Made by a program: the position numbers and the translations under genes. A DNA stretch of 15,896 bases, from the NCBI GenBank assembly GCA_003694905.1, contig RFJM01000196.1:1-15896 (forward strand), written 5' to 3'. The DNA comes from Caldilineae bacterium (GTDB taxonomy: Bacteria > Chloroflexota > Anaerolineae > J102). Below, piece after piece: positions 7,782 through 15,429 of this stretch (position 1 is the first letter of the stretch; each line of letters starts with the position of its first letter). The notes beneath the pieces were generated by a model. It saw only the letters and a list, made by a program, of their open reading frames with translations, ran no database searches and was not told the DNA's origin.

Positions 7782-9128
7782 CTACCCTTCGTCCAGGAGG
7801 GACCTCGCCCTTTCGATGGCCTCCGGCGGCAACGAAGTACGCTCCACATCCCAGTCCAGAGGCGCAGTCGCATCGATGCCCAGCTTGGCCGCCACACCCT
7901 CTCTGGCCGAGGGATCAAGGCGATTGCAGAACACCTTGGGCACGACAAACATATCCTGATCCGCCTGGAAGCGAGTGGCCATAGCCCAGAGAACCTCGGA
8001 TTCATTGAAGACATCGATATCGGTGTCCACGGCCACGGCCAGCTTGACGTAGGCATCCAATCCGAAGAGCAACATCAGCGCCTGGCGGGCCTGTCCCTCC
8101 GCCGTTTTCTCCAGCGAAAGGTAGGCATGGAAGTGCGTGCCCGATCGGGGATAGTTCAGAGCCCGAACATTGGGTATTACCTCCTTCAATCGTTGAAAGA
8201 CATGAGCTTCCTTCGCTACTCGCCCCAACAGCAGGTGCTCGTTGGAATAGCCTGGAATCACATCCAGAAAGATAGGGGCTTGGCGATGCGTCACTGCCTT
8301 GACCACGAAGACGTTACGGGTGGAACGGTGCGTGGCGTAGCCGGTGTACTCGCCGAAGGGCCCCTCATCCTCGTGCGTATGCGCCAGGATCTCACCTTCC
8401 AGGACGATTTCCGCGTTGGCCGGAACCTCTACATCAATGGTGCGGCAGCGGACCAGCTCTACAGGCTGTCCCAGCAGGCCGCCGGCGATATCGTACTCAT
8501 CGACTTCCATCGCCACCTTGGCCGCCGCGGCCAGATGTACGGCCGGGTGCGCGCCGAGCACAACGGCTACCTCCAGATTACGGCCCTGCACCTCTGCCCG
8601 CTGCAGATGCTCCCAGATGTGTCCGCGGGAATGCAGGCTGGCACCGAACCGGTCGCGCGCCTTCATCTGCAGCCGCTGGTAGCTGAGATTGCGCACCCCC
8701 GTATCCGGATCCTTGCACACCAGGATACCGGAGCCGATGTAGCGGCCGGCGTCCTGCTGGAAGTGGCGGCTGATGGGCAACCAACCCACGTTCACCTCCT
8801 CCCCCGTCCTGACCACTTCCTGCACCGGCCCCCTCTCCACCACCACCGGGGGGATAGGATTTTCCTCGGCGTGCAACCAGGCTTCATTGAACTGGGCCGG
8901 CGATTCCGCTCCGATCATGCGGGCGATGCGTCGCCGATCGGCAAACAGGTTGGCCACCACCGGCATGTCGAATCCTTCCGGCTGTTCGATGTACAGCACC
9001 GGGTGTTTCTCCCGTTTTTCCAGCTCCAGCACCAGCGCGGTGGGCACGTAGTCCAGGGGCAAGGGCCGGCGGATACGGAATACGTCCCTATCGGGCAAGG
9101 TCTCCAGAAAGGCTCGTAGCGAAGTCAT
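7782..9128 (-). CDS. UbiD-family prFMN-dependent (hetero)aromatic acid decarboxylase
   Basis: 448 residues, normal for UbiD-family reversible decarboxylases acting on aromatic, heteroaromatic or acrylic acids with prenylated FMN. By spacing against fungal Fdc1 (Asn168, Arg173, His191, Glu277, Glu282), the metal and cofactor residues are Asn147 and Arg152 in RNLSYQR, His170 in SRGHIW, Glu211 in DEYDIAGG, and the catalytic Glu255 and Glu260 in HEDEGPFGEYTGY. Fdc1's two pairwise spacings (5 and 18, and 5 between the glutamates) are matched exactly, so the enzyme should be active. No UbiX-type prFMN synthase is in the window. The ATG at 9128 has no clear ribosome site and lies 37 bases after the amidohydrolase gene. 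The substrate is not predictable; context points to an imported ring acid or a product of the molybdenum hydroxylase. Confidence 0.93.
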   Translation of the reverse strand: MTSLRAFLETLPDRDVFRIRRPLPLDYVPTALVLELEKREKHPVLYIEQPEGFDMPVVANLFADRRRIARMIGAESPAQFNEAWLHAEENPIPPVVVERGPVQEVVRTGEEVNVGWLPISRHFQQDAGRYIGSGILVCKDPDTGVRNLSYQRLQMKARDRFGASLHSRGHIWEHLQRAEVQGRNLEVAVVLGAHPAVHLAAAAKVAMEVDEYDIAGGLLGQPVELVRCRTIDVEVPANAEIVLEGEILAHTHEDEGPFGEYTGYATHRSTRNVFVVKAVTHRQAPIFLDVIPGYSNEHLLLGRVAKEAHVFQRLKEVIPNVRALNYPRSGTHFHAYLSLEKTAEGQARQALMLLFGLDAYVKLAVAVDTDIDVFNESEVLWAMATRFQADQDMFVVPKVFCNRLDPSAREGVAAKLGIDATAPLDWDVERTSLPPEAIERARSLLDEG

Positions 9129-9165
9129 GACATCGGGTTGGGTACAGAGAATGGTCGGGACGGAG

Positions 9166-10029
9166 TCAAGGCAAGGGGATGTGGCATAGCTCCGCGGCGT
9201 TTCCCCCGATCATGCGATAGACTTCGTCTTTCGACGCGCCCACGCCCAGAGGCGGAGGAAGATGAAGATTGGTCACCATGCGCAGGGTCTGGCCCATGGC
9301 CTGGGGTGAGCAATCGCTCTCATAGATGATCTTGCCGGGCCCGATGGCGTAGTACATTTCGATCAGCTCCGGCATCTGCACCCAGCTCGTCCCCAGGTAG
9401 ACATTGTCATGCGTGCGGGCCAGCAGAATAGCATCGATGGCATTGCTGGGGATGTTGTTGGCGCCTGAATGGGCACAGATGATGGGTACATCGGCAAAGG
9501 ATTGGGCCACGGGAGCGATTTGCGCAGGGATGGAGTAAGGTGATTCGCCCATGTGGATCATCACCGGCAGACCCAACTCGCGAGCCAGTTCGAACACCGG
9601 GTAGACCATCTTGCGACTCTTTTCGCCCGGATGGGGGCGGTAGGTGGGCAGGTAATAGTTATGCATGCTGGGATGCAGCTTCAGCATGACGACATTGTAT
9701 TCCCGACGCCAGGCCTTGATCTGGTCCAGTTGATCGTTCAGGGAATAGCGAGGATTGATCACCGGATTGAAGAAGAGCCGCTGGGGATACTTCTTGATGC
9801 TTTCCAGCACATACCGGTGTGACTCGGCGATGCTGCGATGTTCGACCGCGGTCAACCCCAAACCGGTCATGACCACAGCCTTGGCTACCGGCTTGATTTC
9901 GCCCATGACTTCGTAGCCCCGATCCATCATGGCGATCAGCCGTTCTACCGTGAAATTGGGTCCCCAGCCCCACACCGGCTCTCGATGTGGGATGATGTGA
10001 CAGTGGGGATCAACGATTGTGTAAGTCAT
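9166..10029 (-). CDS. Amidohydrolase-2 family (ACMSD-like) metal-dependent hydrolase or decarboxylase
   Basis: 287 residues, a TIM-barrel of the amidohydrolase-related family that includes ACMSD, gamma-resorcylate decarboxylase, 5-carboxyvanillate decarboxylase and 2-pyrone-4,6-dicarboxylate lactonase. The expected metal ligands are present: His9 and His11 in VDPHCH, His159 in PVMIHMGE, His187 in ICAHSGA and Asp239 in YESDCS. The C-terminal helix motif MIGGNAAEL is also typical. It should be cytoplasmic. The ATG at 10029 follows GAGAGGAG and lies 15 bases after its paralogue's stop, so both are made from one transcript. Decarboxylation or ring-lactone hydrolysis are both possible; the family alone does not decide. 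Confidence 0.88.
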   Translation of the reverse strand: MTYTIVDPHCHIIPHREPVWGWGPNFTVERLIAMMDRGYEVMGEIKPVAKAVVMTGLGLTAVEHRSIAESHRYVLESIKKYPQRLFFNPVINPRYSLNDQLDQIKAWRREYNVVMLKLHPSMHNYYLPTYRPHPGEKSRKMVYPVFELARELGLPVMIHMGESPYSIPAQIAPVAQSFADVPIICAHSGANNIPSNAIDAILLARTHDNVYLGTSWVQMPELIEMYYAIGPGKIIYESDCSPQAMGQTLRMVTNLHLPPPLGVGASKDEVYRMIGGNAAELCHIPLP

Positions 10030-10044
10030 CTCTGTTCGCTCCTC

Positions 10045-10905
10045 TCAGATGTTCAACAGGCGGGCCAGGTTCCCACCCATGACCAGACGGGTTTCCTCGT
10101 AGGGTAGGCCCATGCCGATGGGTGGGTCCAACGTCAGGGCTTCTTCCACATTGAGGAGCTGTTGGGTCGGCTCCAGGGGAGGACAATTGCTGCCGAAGAT
10201 GACCCGTTCGGGACCGATGGTGTGTACTGCCTCGATAAGCATGTGCGGCATGGCGAAACTCGTTTCCACGTAGACGTTGGGCCGGCGTTCCGCCACCAGA
10301 AGGCTTTCGACCGTGAACATCTCTCCCTGAGTGCCCAGATGGGCAATGATGATGGTCACGTCTGGGAACTGGCTGGCCACATAGTCCACGGTAGCCGGCA
10401 CGCCGTAAGGTTGCTCCCCTGTGTGGATGAGTACGGGGATGTCCAGTTCTCGGGCAGTCTCGAACAGAGGATACAGAAGCTGCTTCGAACCTTCGCCCTC
10501 GCTGGGCGTCTGGATGGGCAACCAGTACTTGTGCAGGGAGGGGTGGATGTACAGCATGCGGAATCCGTGCTCCTTGACCAGACGGCGTATGGAATCGTGC
10601 ACGGCATCGTTCCAGAGACGAGCGTGGATGATGATGCCGCCTATCAGGCGGTCGGGATAGACTTGCACGCTTTCCAGCACATATGCATGCTGCTCGTCGA
10701 AGGAGAGCGTCGAGGTGGGGACGGTCAACCCCAGAGCCGGGAACACCACGGCTTTGTCGATACGACGACCGGGCTCACCCAGGACGGTTCGCGGCGCGTC
10801 CATCTGGGCCAGCAGGTCCGCGGCCAGAAACTTGGGCCCCCAGCCGATGACGTCATCGTCCGTGCGGCTGATGTGGGTGATACAGTCGATGATGGGAACG
10901 GTCAC
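10045..10905 (-). CDS. Amidohydrolase-2 family paralogue with altered metal site
   Basis: 286 residues, alignable almost end to end with the product of 9166-10029: both share the GWGPxF stretch near residue 21, the segments L-IHPSLHKYWLP versus LKLHPSMHNYYLP, and the closing GGN-A-L motif. However, the first His of the HxH motif is Ile (I9 in DCITH, while H11 is kept), and the usual catalytic Asp is Asn (N240 in FGSNCPP). His161 (LIHTGE) and His189 (IAHLG) remain. Loss of two canonical ligands suggests a changed metal, a changed reaction, or a non-catalytic partner of the paralogue. The start is GTG at 10905, chosen for the very strong AGGAGGAGG eight bases upstream. Confidence 0.85.
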   Translation of the reverse strand: MTVPIIDCITHISRTDDDVIGWGPKFLAADLLAQMDAPRTVLGEPGRRIDKAVVFPALGLTVPTSTLSFDEQHAYVLESVQVYPDRLIGGIIIHARLWNDAVHDSIRRLVKEHGFRMLYIHPSLHKYWLPIQTPSEGEGSKQLLYPLFETARELDIPVLIHTGEQPYGVPATVDYVASQFPDVTIIIAHLGTQGEMFTVESLLVAERRPNVYVETSFAMPHMLIEAVHTIGPERVIFGSNCPPLEPTQQLLNVEEALTLDPPIGMGLPYEETRLVMGGNLARLLNI

Positions 10906-10968
10906 GGTTCGGACCTCCTCCTTTTGAGAATTAGAGAGAGCGGCAGGGCGATCAAAGGTGCGCTGCCC

Positions 10969-13248
10969 TCAGGCGGTGTCGGTCTCGCCTTGTTCGCGCA
11001 GGCGAGCGAGCAGCTTGTCCGGTGTGATCGGTAGCTCGCGAAAGCGCACACCGGTGGCATTGTAGACGGCGTTGGCAATGGCAGGGCCTATGGCCATGAT
11101 GGGATCTTCGCCCACACCCTTGGCGCCGAAAGGAGAATCAGGGTCCGGCGCCTCTTCCAGAATAATTACGCGGATCTCGGGCATATCGGGGGCCAGGGGC
11201 ATCTTGTAATCGACAAACCCTGCGTTCAACGGCGCTCCTGTCTCGGGATCGAGCACCAGGTCTTCCGTAAGGCTGTGCCCGATACCCTGCTGAATCCCAC
11301 CCTCGATCTGGCCTTCCACACCGAGGGGGTTGATGGCTTTGCCGATTTCGTGGACGGCCACCACCTTTGTGACTCTCACCATGCCCGTTTCGGTATCGAC
11401 TTCCACCTCGGCAAAGTGTGCGGCAAAGGAATAGGCGACCTTGGCCTCGTAGGTGGCCTGCGCCATAAGCGCCACCGCGGGCCGACCACCCTCTCCCCGG
11501 ACCAGTTCGGCTACAGACAGGAGCACCTGCCCCTGCCGCCGAATTTCGCCGTCGCGAATCTCCAGGGTTGTCGCCTCGCAGCCAAGCTTCTCGCCTGCCA
11601 GAGCCAACAGTCGTTGCCGGAGTTCGGCAGCCGCGCGCTGTACGGCACTGCCGGCCACGTAGGTCGTGCGGCTGGCGTAGGCCCCGATATCGAAGGGCAC
11701 CATGTCCGTATCGCCGCTCACAACGCGGATGTTTGCCAGCGGCATACCCAACTCTTCGGCCGCGATCTGGGCCAGCACCGTATGCGCACCGGTGCCCAGG
11801 TCGGCAGCACCGGTCAGAAGCTGTACGGTGCCGTCCTCGTTCATTTTCAAGATAGCGTTGGACTGTTCTTTGATATCGGGATAAGCACCGCTACTGTGCA
11901 TCTCGGTGCCGATGCCCAACCCCCAACGTACCCGACCTGTCTTGACCTCCGGTGGTTGCCAGCGTTCATGCCAGCGCACCTCCTCGGCACCCCGGCGCAG
12001 GCAGGCGGCCAGTGCATCGGCCCGGAGTCGATGACCCGAGGGGCTGGGATCACCCTCCCCAACCGCGTTCTTGAGCCTGAAGTCCAGCGGATTCATCCCC
12101 ACCATCTCGGCCAGTTCATCCATCTGCACATCCAGAGCGAAGAAGCTCTGTACCGCCCCATAGCCGCGGAAGGCGCCCGCGATCGGAGCGTTGGTGTACA
12201 CCGAACGGCCCTCCAGCCGCCAGTTTTCATTGCACCGATACAGCGATGTCATGTCGATGGTCCCCACAGCCGTGATTCCCGGCCCGTGCGAGGCATAGCC
12301 CCCGGTATTGGATACATAGAGCGCCTGCCGTGCCGTGATGGTCCCGTCTCTTTTTACCCCCTGTTTGAGGGTGATGCTGACCGGATGCCGGGTCTTCGTG
12401 GCCATGAACACCTCTTTGCGGCTGTACACCATCTTCACCGGGCGGCCGGTCCGTCTGGCCAGCAGTGCACAGACAAACTCGTGCTGATAGAGATCCTGCT
12501 TGGCGCCGAAACCGCCGCCCATGTGCTTGACGACCACTCGCACCTTGTGCAGGGGAAGGCCCAGCACTTCGCTCAGGATGCCTCGCACCATGAAGGCACA
12601 CTGAGTAGACGCCCAGATGGTCAGCGTGCCGCTCTCGTCGAAATAGCACAGGCAGGCGTTTGGTTCCATATAGCAGTGCGACGGGCGACCGGTGTGGTAG
12701 GTGGCTTCCAAGACAAGATCGGCCTCGGCGAATCCCGCCTCAACGTCGCCGGCCTGCACGATGATGGGAGGCATCACCAGATTACCTTCGGTGCCGTGGA
12801 TCAGCGGGGCACCCGGCCGCCGCGCTTCTTCCACCGTGAACACGGCCGGAAGTATCTCGTACTGGACCTCGATGAGATCCAGAGCCGCTTCGGCGATCTC
12901 CTCGGTCGTGGCAGCCACCGCGGCCACACCATCCCCCACGAAGCGCGCCACATCGGTGAGCACCAACTGGTCGGCACGCAACGACCCCAGCCGGGGAGCG
13001 GGGGCGCCGGTATGGAGGACTCGCGGTACATCCCAGGGTGTCAGCACCGCTTTCACACCCTCCAGCGCCAACGCCTTTTCGGCATCGATACTTAACACGC
13101 GGGCGTGAGCGTGCGGGCTGCGTTTGATCTTCCCGTACAGCATGCCGGGCAAGGAGAAATCGGCCGCATACCGCGCCTTGCCTGTCACCTTCTCGATGGC
13201 ATCGATGCGAGGATGGCCGACGCCGATGGTGCTGAAGCCCCGGGACAT
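10969..13248 (-). CDS. Xanthine dehydrogenase-family hydroxylase, molybdenum cofactor-binding large subunit
   Basis: 759 residues, typical of separate Mo subunits in this family. It opens with IGVGHPRIDAIEKVTGKARY (8-27, the aldehyde oxidase a/b hammerhead) and carries Mo-cofactor motifs TQ at 215-216, MGGGFGAK (243-250), AFRGYGAVQ (359-367), SGDTDMVPFD (511-520) and GAKGVGEDP with the catalytic base Glu714. The AFRGYG loop follows the xanthine/aldehyde/heterocycle type; the Cys-containing VAYRCSFR loop of CO dehydrogenase is absent. It would hydroxylate a carbon of an N-heterocycle, aromatic acyl compound or aldehyde, passing electrons to the [2Fe-2S] and FAD subunits. I chose ATG at 13248, which overlaps the TGA of the small-subunit gene by one base and has GGGAGGTG before it; an upstream extension of the frame would lie inside that gene. 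Confidence 0.93.
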   Translation of the reverse strand: MSRGFSTIGVGHPRIDAIEKVTGKARYAADFSLPGMLYGKIKRSPHAHARVLSIDAEKALALEGVKAVLTPWDVPRVLHTGAPAPRLGSLRADQLVLTDVARFVGDGVAAVAATTEEIAEAALDLIEVQYEILPAVFTVEEARRPGAPLIHGTEGNLVMPPIIVQAGDVEAGFAEADLVLEATYHTGRPSHCYMEPNACLCYFDESGTLTIWASTQCAFMVRGILSEVLGLPLHKVRVVVKHMGGGFGAKQDLYQHEFVCALLARRTGRPVKMVYSRKEVFMATKTRHPVSITLKQGVKRDGTITARQALYVSNTGGYASHGPGITAVGTIDMTSLYRCNENWRLEGRSVYTNAPIAGAFRGYGAVQSFFALDVQMDELAEMVGMNPLDFRLKNAVGEGDPSPSGHRLRADALAACLRRGAEEVRWHERWQPPEVKTGRVRWGLGIGTEMHSSGAYPDIKEQSNAILKMNEDGTVQLLTGAADLGTGAHTVLAQIAAEELGMPLANIRVVSGDTDMVPFDIGAYASRTTYVAGSAVQRAAAELRQRLLALAGEKLGCEATTLEIRDGEIRRQGQVLLSVAELVRGEGGRPAVALMAQATYEAKVAYSFAAHFAEVEVDTETGMVRVTKVVAVHEIGKAINPLGVEGQIEGGIQQGIGHSLTEDLVLDPETGAPLNAGFVDYKMPLAPDMPEIRVIILEEAPDPDSPFGAKGVGEDPIMAIGPAIANAVYNATGVRFRELPITPDKLLARLREQGETDTA

Positions 13249-13730
13249 CACATCACCTCCCGATTGGCCGCATACAGGATGGCCTGAACGATCTTTGTGT
13301 AACCCGTGCAGCGGCAGATGTTGCCGGCAATGGCGAAGCGCACCGCCTCTTCGCTTGGGCTGGGGTTCTCGGCGAGCAGGGCCCTGGCGGCCATGATCAT
13401 GCCGGGCGTGCAGAAACCACATTGGGCGGCACCGAGGCGCAGGAAACTCTCTTGCAAGGGATGGAGACGAACGCCTTCCTCACCTACCTGTGCAAGTCCT
13501 TCGATGGTGTCTACCTGGGTGCCATCGGCCTCCACGGCCAAGACCAGGCAGGCATTGACCGGCTCACCGTTGAGGAGGATGGTGCAGGCGCCACAGTCGC
13601 CGACATCACATCCCTTCTTCGTTCCCGTCAGTCCCAGCTCTTCTCGCAGCACATCCAGCAGGGTGCGATAGACGGGAACCAGGACCTCGTGAGGTTCGCC
13701 GTTGACATAGAGACGAATCAGTCGTTTCAC
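13248..13730 (-). CDS. Xanthine dehydrogenase-family hydroxylase, [2Fe-2S] small subunit
   Basis: 160 residues with both iron-sulfur sites of the family. The plant-ferredoxin-like N-terminal cluster uses Cys41, Cys46, Cys49 and Cys61 (KKGCDVGDCGACTILLNG). The C-terminal four-helix domain cluster uses Cys104 and Cys107 (QCGFCTPGM) and Cys139 and Cys141 (NICRCTGY). It carries electrons from the molybdenum site to the FAD subunit. The start is GTG at 13730, supported by AGGAGGA six bases upstream; it overlaps the FAD-subunit stop as GTGA, and its own TGA overlaps the next ATG, so the three subunits are translationally coupled. The order FAD, FeS, Mo is that of cox-type operons. Confidence 0.96.
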   Translation of the reverse strand: MKRLIRLYVNGEPHEVLVPVYRTLLDVLREELGLTGTKKGCDVGDCGACTILLNGEPVNACLVLAVEADGTQVDTIEGLAQVGEEGVRLHPLQESFLRLGAAQCGFCTPGMIMAARALLAENPSPSEEAVRFAIAGNICRCTGYTKIVQAILYAANREVM

Positions 13731-14605
13731 GGAGAGTCCTCCTGGCGTGCGCGGGTCAAAGCCTGCTCGAGGGCGCGCAGGGTCAGGACCCGAACCATCT
13801 GGCGGCGATAAGCTGCACTGCTGCGGACATCATCGATCGGACGCGACGCCTCCTGAGCTTTCACGGCTGCCATCGAGACAAGGGTAGAATCGGGAGAACG
13901 TCCTTCCAACACGGCCTCGGCCTCGCTTGCCCGGATGGGTGTCGGGGCCACCGCGCCCAGCACGATGCGAACTCGTGTGCATATTTCGTCTTGCAAGGTC
14001 AGGGAGACTGCCACGCCTACCGTCGCCAACTCCATGGCCAGACGACGACCGTGTTTGAGGTAGACCTGGCCGGTGTGCGGTATTGGATCCGGCAGCCGTA
14101 GTTCCGTCACGATCTCGTGCGCCCGCAAGACCGTCTGACCCGGTCCCGTGAAGAACTCCTCCAGAGGTACCGTGCGCGTGCCATCCGCGCCAAACAGACA
14201 CACGAGAGCGCCGTCCGCAATCAGCGGCGGTGCTGTGTCGGCCGAGGGCGAAGCCCGACAGATGTTGCCGACAACCGTGGCGCGATTGCGTACCTGCACC
14301 GACCCCAGCTGGCAGGCTGCCTGGGCCAAGCCCGCGTAATGCTGCCGAACGGCGGGATGTCGCTCCACCTGTCGCACGGTCACCGCGGCACCGATGCGCA
14401 GGCCCTCGCCCGGCGTATAGGAGAGTTCATCGAGACCGGGGATGCGCTTGATGTTCACGAGACACGCCGGCGCTCGCAGCCCCTCTTTCATCTCCACCAG
14501 CAGATCGGTTCCCCCTGCCAGAATACTCGCCCGACCGTCATATCGGCCCAGCAAGGATACCGCCTCTTCCAGGCTCGTCGCTTCGTAGTAGTCAAACGGT
14601 CTCAT
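13727..14605 (-). CDS. Xanthine dehydrogenase-family hydroxylase, FAD-binding medium subunit
   Basis: 292 residues, the usual size for CoxM/XdhB-like medium subunits. FAD contacts are visible in ILAGGTDLL (28-36) and in the second stretch TVVGNICRASPSADT (110-124). The C-terminal CO dehydrogenase flavoprotein domain follows from about residue 180. There is no Cys-rich insert of the type that holds the extra [4Fe-4S] cluster in 4-hydroxybenzoyl-CoA reductase, which argues against that enzyme. The ATG at 14605 follows the regulator gene by 26 bases and lacks a clear ribosome site, so it may depend on coupling to the gene upstream. The last bases overlap the [2Fe-2S] subunit start. Confidence 0.94.
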   Translation of the reverse strand: MRPFDYYEATSLEEAVSLLGRYDGRASILAGGTDLLVEMKEGLRAPACLVNIKRIPGLDELSYTPGEGLRIGAAVTVRQVERHPAVRQHYAGLAQAACQLGSVQVRNRATVVGNICRASPSADTAPPLIADGALVCLFGADGTRTVPLEEFFTGPGQTVLRAHEIVTELRLPDPIPHTGQVYLKHGRRLAMELATVGVAVSLTLQDEICTRVRIVLGAVAPTPIRASEAEAVLEGRSPDSTLVSMAAVKAQEASRPIDDVRSSAAYRRQMVRVLTLRALEQALTRARQEDSP

Positions 14606-14631
14606 GGTTCGCGCGTGGAGAAGACATCGGC

Positions 14632-15357
14632 CTACTTAGGTCCTTCAGGTCGGTTGGTACGCCAGAACTCCAGCACCTTCGCCGCGACCTCCGCCAGATG
14701 ATCGTTCATGGCGCGTTCCGCCTGTTCGGGTTCCCCGGCTTCGATAGCTGCCAGGATAGCCCGGTGGCCTTTCACGACCTGCGGCAGGAGGTCCGGAATC
14801 CGAGAACTGTCGTACCGCATGTCCCGCAGTAGATGAACAATGCTGTCCATGAGATGCACGAGAGTGTCGTTGCCCGTGGCCTTGATGATCTCGCGATGAA
14901 ACTCCACGTCGGCCGTGACCACGCTTTCGGGATCGTCCCGCGCTATATGGGTCTCGATGGCCTTCTGCCAGAAACGCATCTTGTCGAGATGCGCTGGCGT
15001 TGCTCGCCTGGCTGCTCGTCCCGCTGCCGCCACCTCCACGATCTGACGTAGCTCGAACAACTCTTGTAACTTGTCCGTATCGGTTACGACCGGAGGGGGG
15101 AACGCCATCTGCAGTACCCCGTCGCTGGCATCCTTGACAAAAGTTCCCCGGCCCTGACGCACCTCCAGCAGCCCCATGGCTTCGAGAATCCGGATGGCCT
15201 CGCGCACGGTCGTACGTCCTACACCCAGAGTCTGTGACAGTTGTCGCTCGCCGGGCAGCCTGTCACCGGGGGCATACACACCCTGGTGAATGAGTTCTGC
15301 AATATGCTGGACCGCTTCGTCCGTGGCAGATGACTTGTGGTGAACTGAGAATGTCAT
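14632..15357 (-). CDS. GntR-family transcriptional regulator, FadR subfamily (FCD domain)
   Basis: 241 residues. The N-terminal winged helix spans about 13-75, with LPGERQLSQTLGVGRTTVREAIRILE in its middle and the wing GLLEVRQGRGTFV (62-74). The C-terminal all-helical FCD ligand-binding domain keeps the four metal ligands Asp150, His154, His198 and His220, so it probably binds a carboxylate effector through a metal ion. Members usually repress and are released by a pathway substrate or intermediate. It is the first gene of the minus-strand array and the only regulator in the window, so it most likely controls the genes that follow as well as itself. The ATG at 15357 has only a weak GGACGG-like ribosome site. 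A palindrome just behind the -10 box upstream is the probable operator. Confidence 0.95.
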   Translation of the reverse strand: MTFSVHHKSSATDEAVQHIAELIHQGVYAPGDRLPGERQLSQTLGVGRTTVREAIRILEAMGLLEVRQGRGTFVKDASDGVLQMAFPPPVVTDTDKLQELFELRQIVEVAAAGRAARRATPAHLDKMRFWQKAIETHIARDDPESVVTADVEFHREIIKATGNDTLVHLMDSIVHLLRDMRYDSSRIPDLLPQVVKGHRAILAAIEAGEPEQAERAMNDHLAEVAAKVLEFWRTNRPEGPK

Positions 15358-15373
15358 GAGTACACCGTCCAGG

Positions 15374-15400
15374 GGTCAGAGCGGTCAGACCGGTCTGGCC
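15374..15400 (-). promoter_or_regulatory. Probable FCD-regulator operator (autoregulatory)
   Basis: Three 9-bp-spaced GGTC half-sites lie in a row: GGTCAGA at 15374, GGTCAGA at 15383 and GGTCTGG at 15392. The last two form the near-perfect palindrome GGTCAGACCGGTCTGGCC (15383-15400, one mismatched pair). The GGT-NNN-ACC core resembles the GT-N3-AC pattern bound by FadR-type regulators. It lies directly downstream of the -10 box, over the expected transcription start, where a bound repressor would block initiation. Confidence 0.7.
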
Positions 15401-15429
15401 AGTATAACCTAAAGAACCCGAAAAGCCAA
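15401..15429 (-). promoter_or_regulatory. Sigma-70-like promoter of the regulator and catabolic operon
   Basis: On the minus strand TTGGCT (15424-15429) and TATACT (15401-15406) are separated by 17 bases, matching the -35 and -10 consensus at four and five of six positions. A start near 15394 would give a leader of about 37 bases before the regulator ATG. Confidence 0.7.

Noticed and set aside
9660..10905. Treating the second amidohydrolase as a pseudogene because of lost ligands
   Set aside because: Full length, uninterrupted frame, a very strong ribosome site and a conserved fold framework all argue for a functional protein.
10942..10967. Weak hairpin between the Mo subunit and the amidohydrolase gene
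   Set aside because: GGCAG/CTGCC pairing needs a 2-base bulge, overlaps the Mo-subunit stop region and has no U-tract; too weak to call a terminator.
10969..13248. Naming the large subunit CoxL (CO dehydrogenase)
   Set aside because: The Cys-bearing active-site loop of form I CODH is absent; AFRGYG is of the xanthine/aldehyde type.
13249..13422. N-terminal extension of the Mo subunit up to 13422
   Set aside because: These 58 codons lie inside the [2Fe-2S] subunit gene in another frame and translate to an Arg/His-rich sequence; the ATG at 13248 with GGGAGGTG upstream matches the family start.
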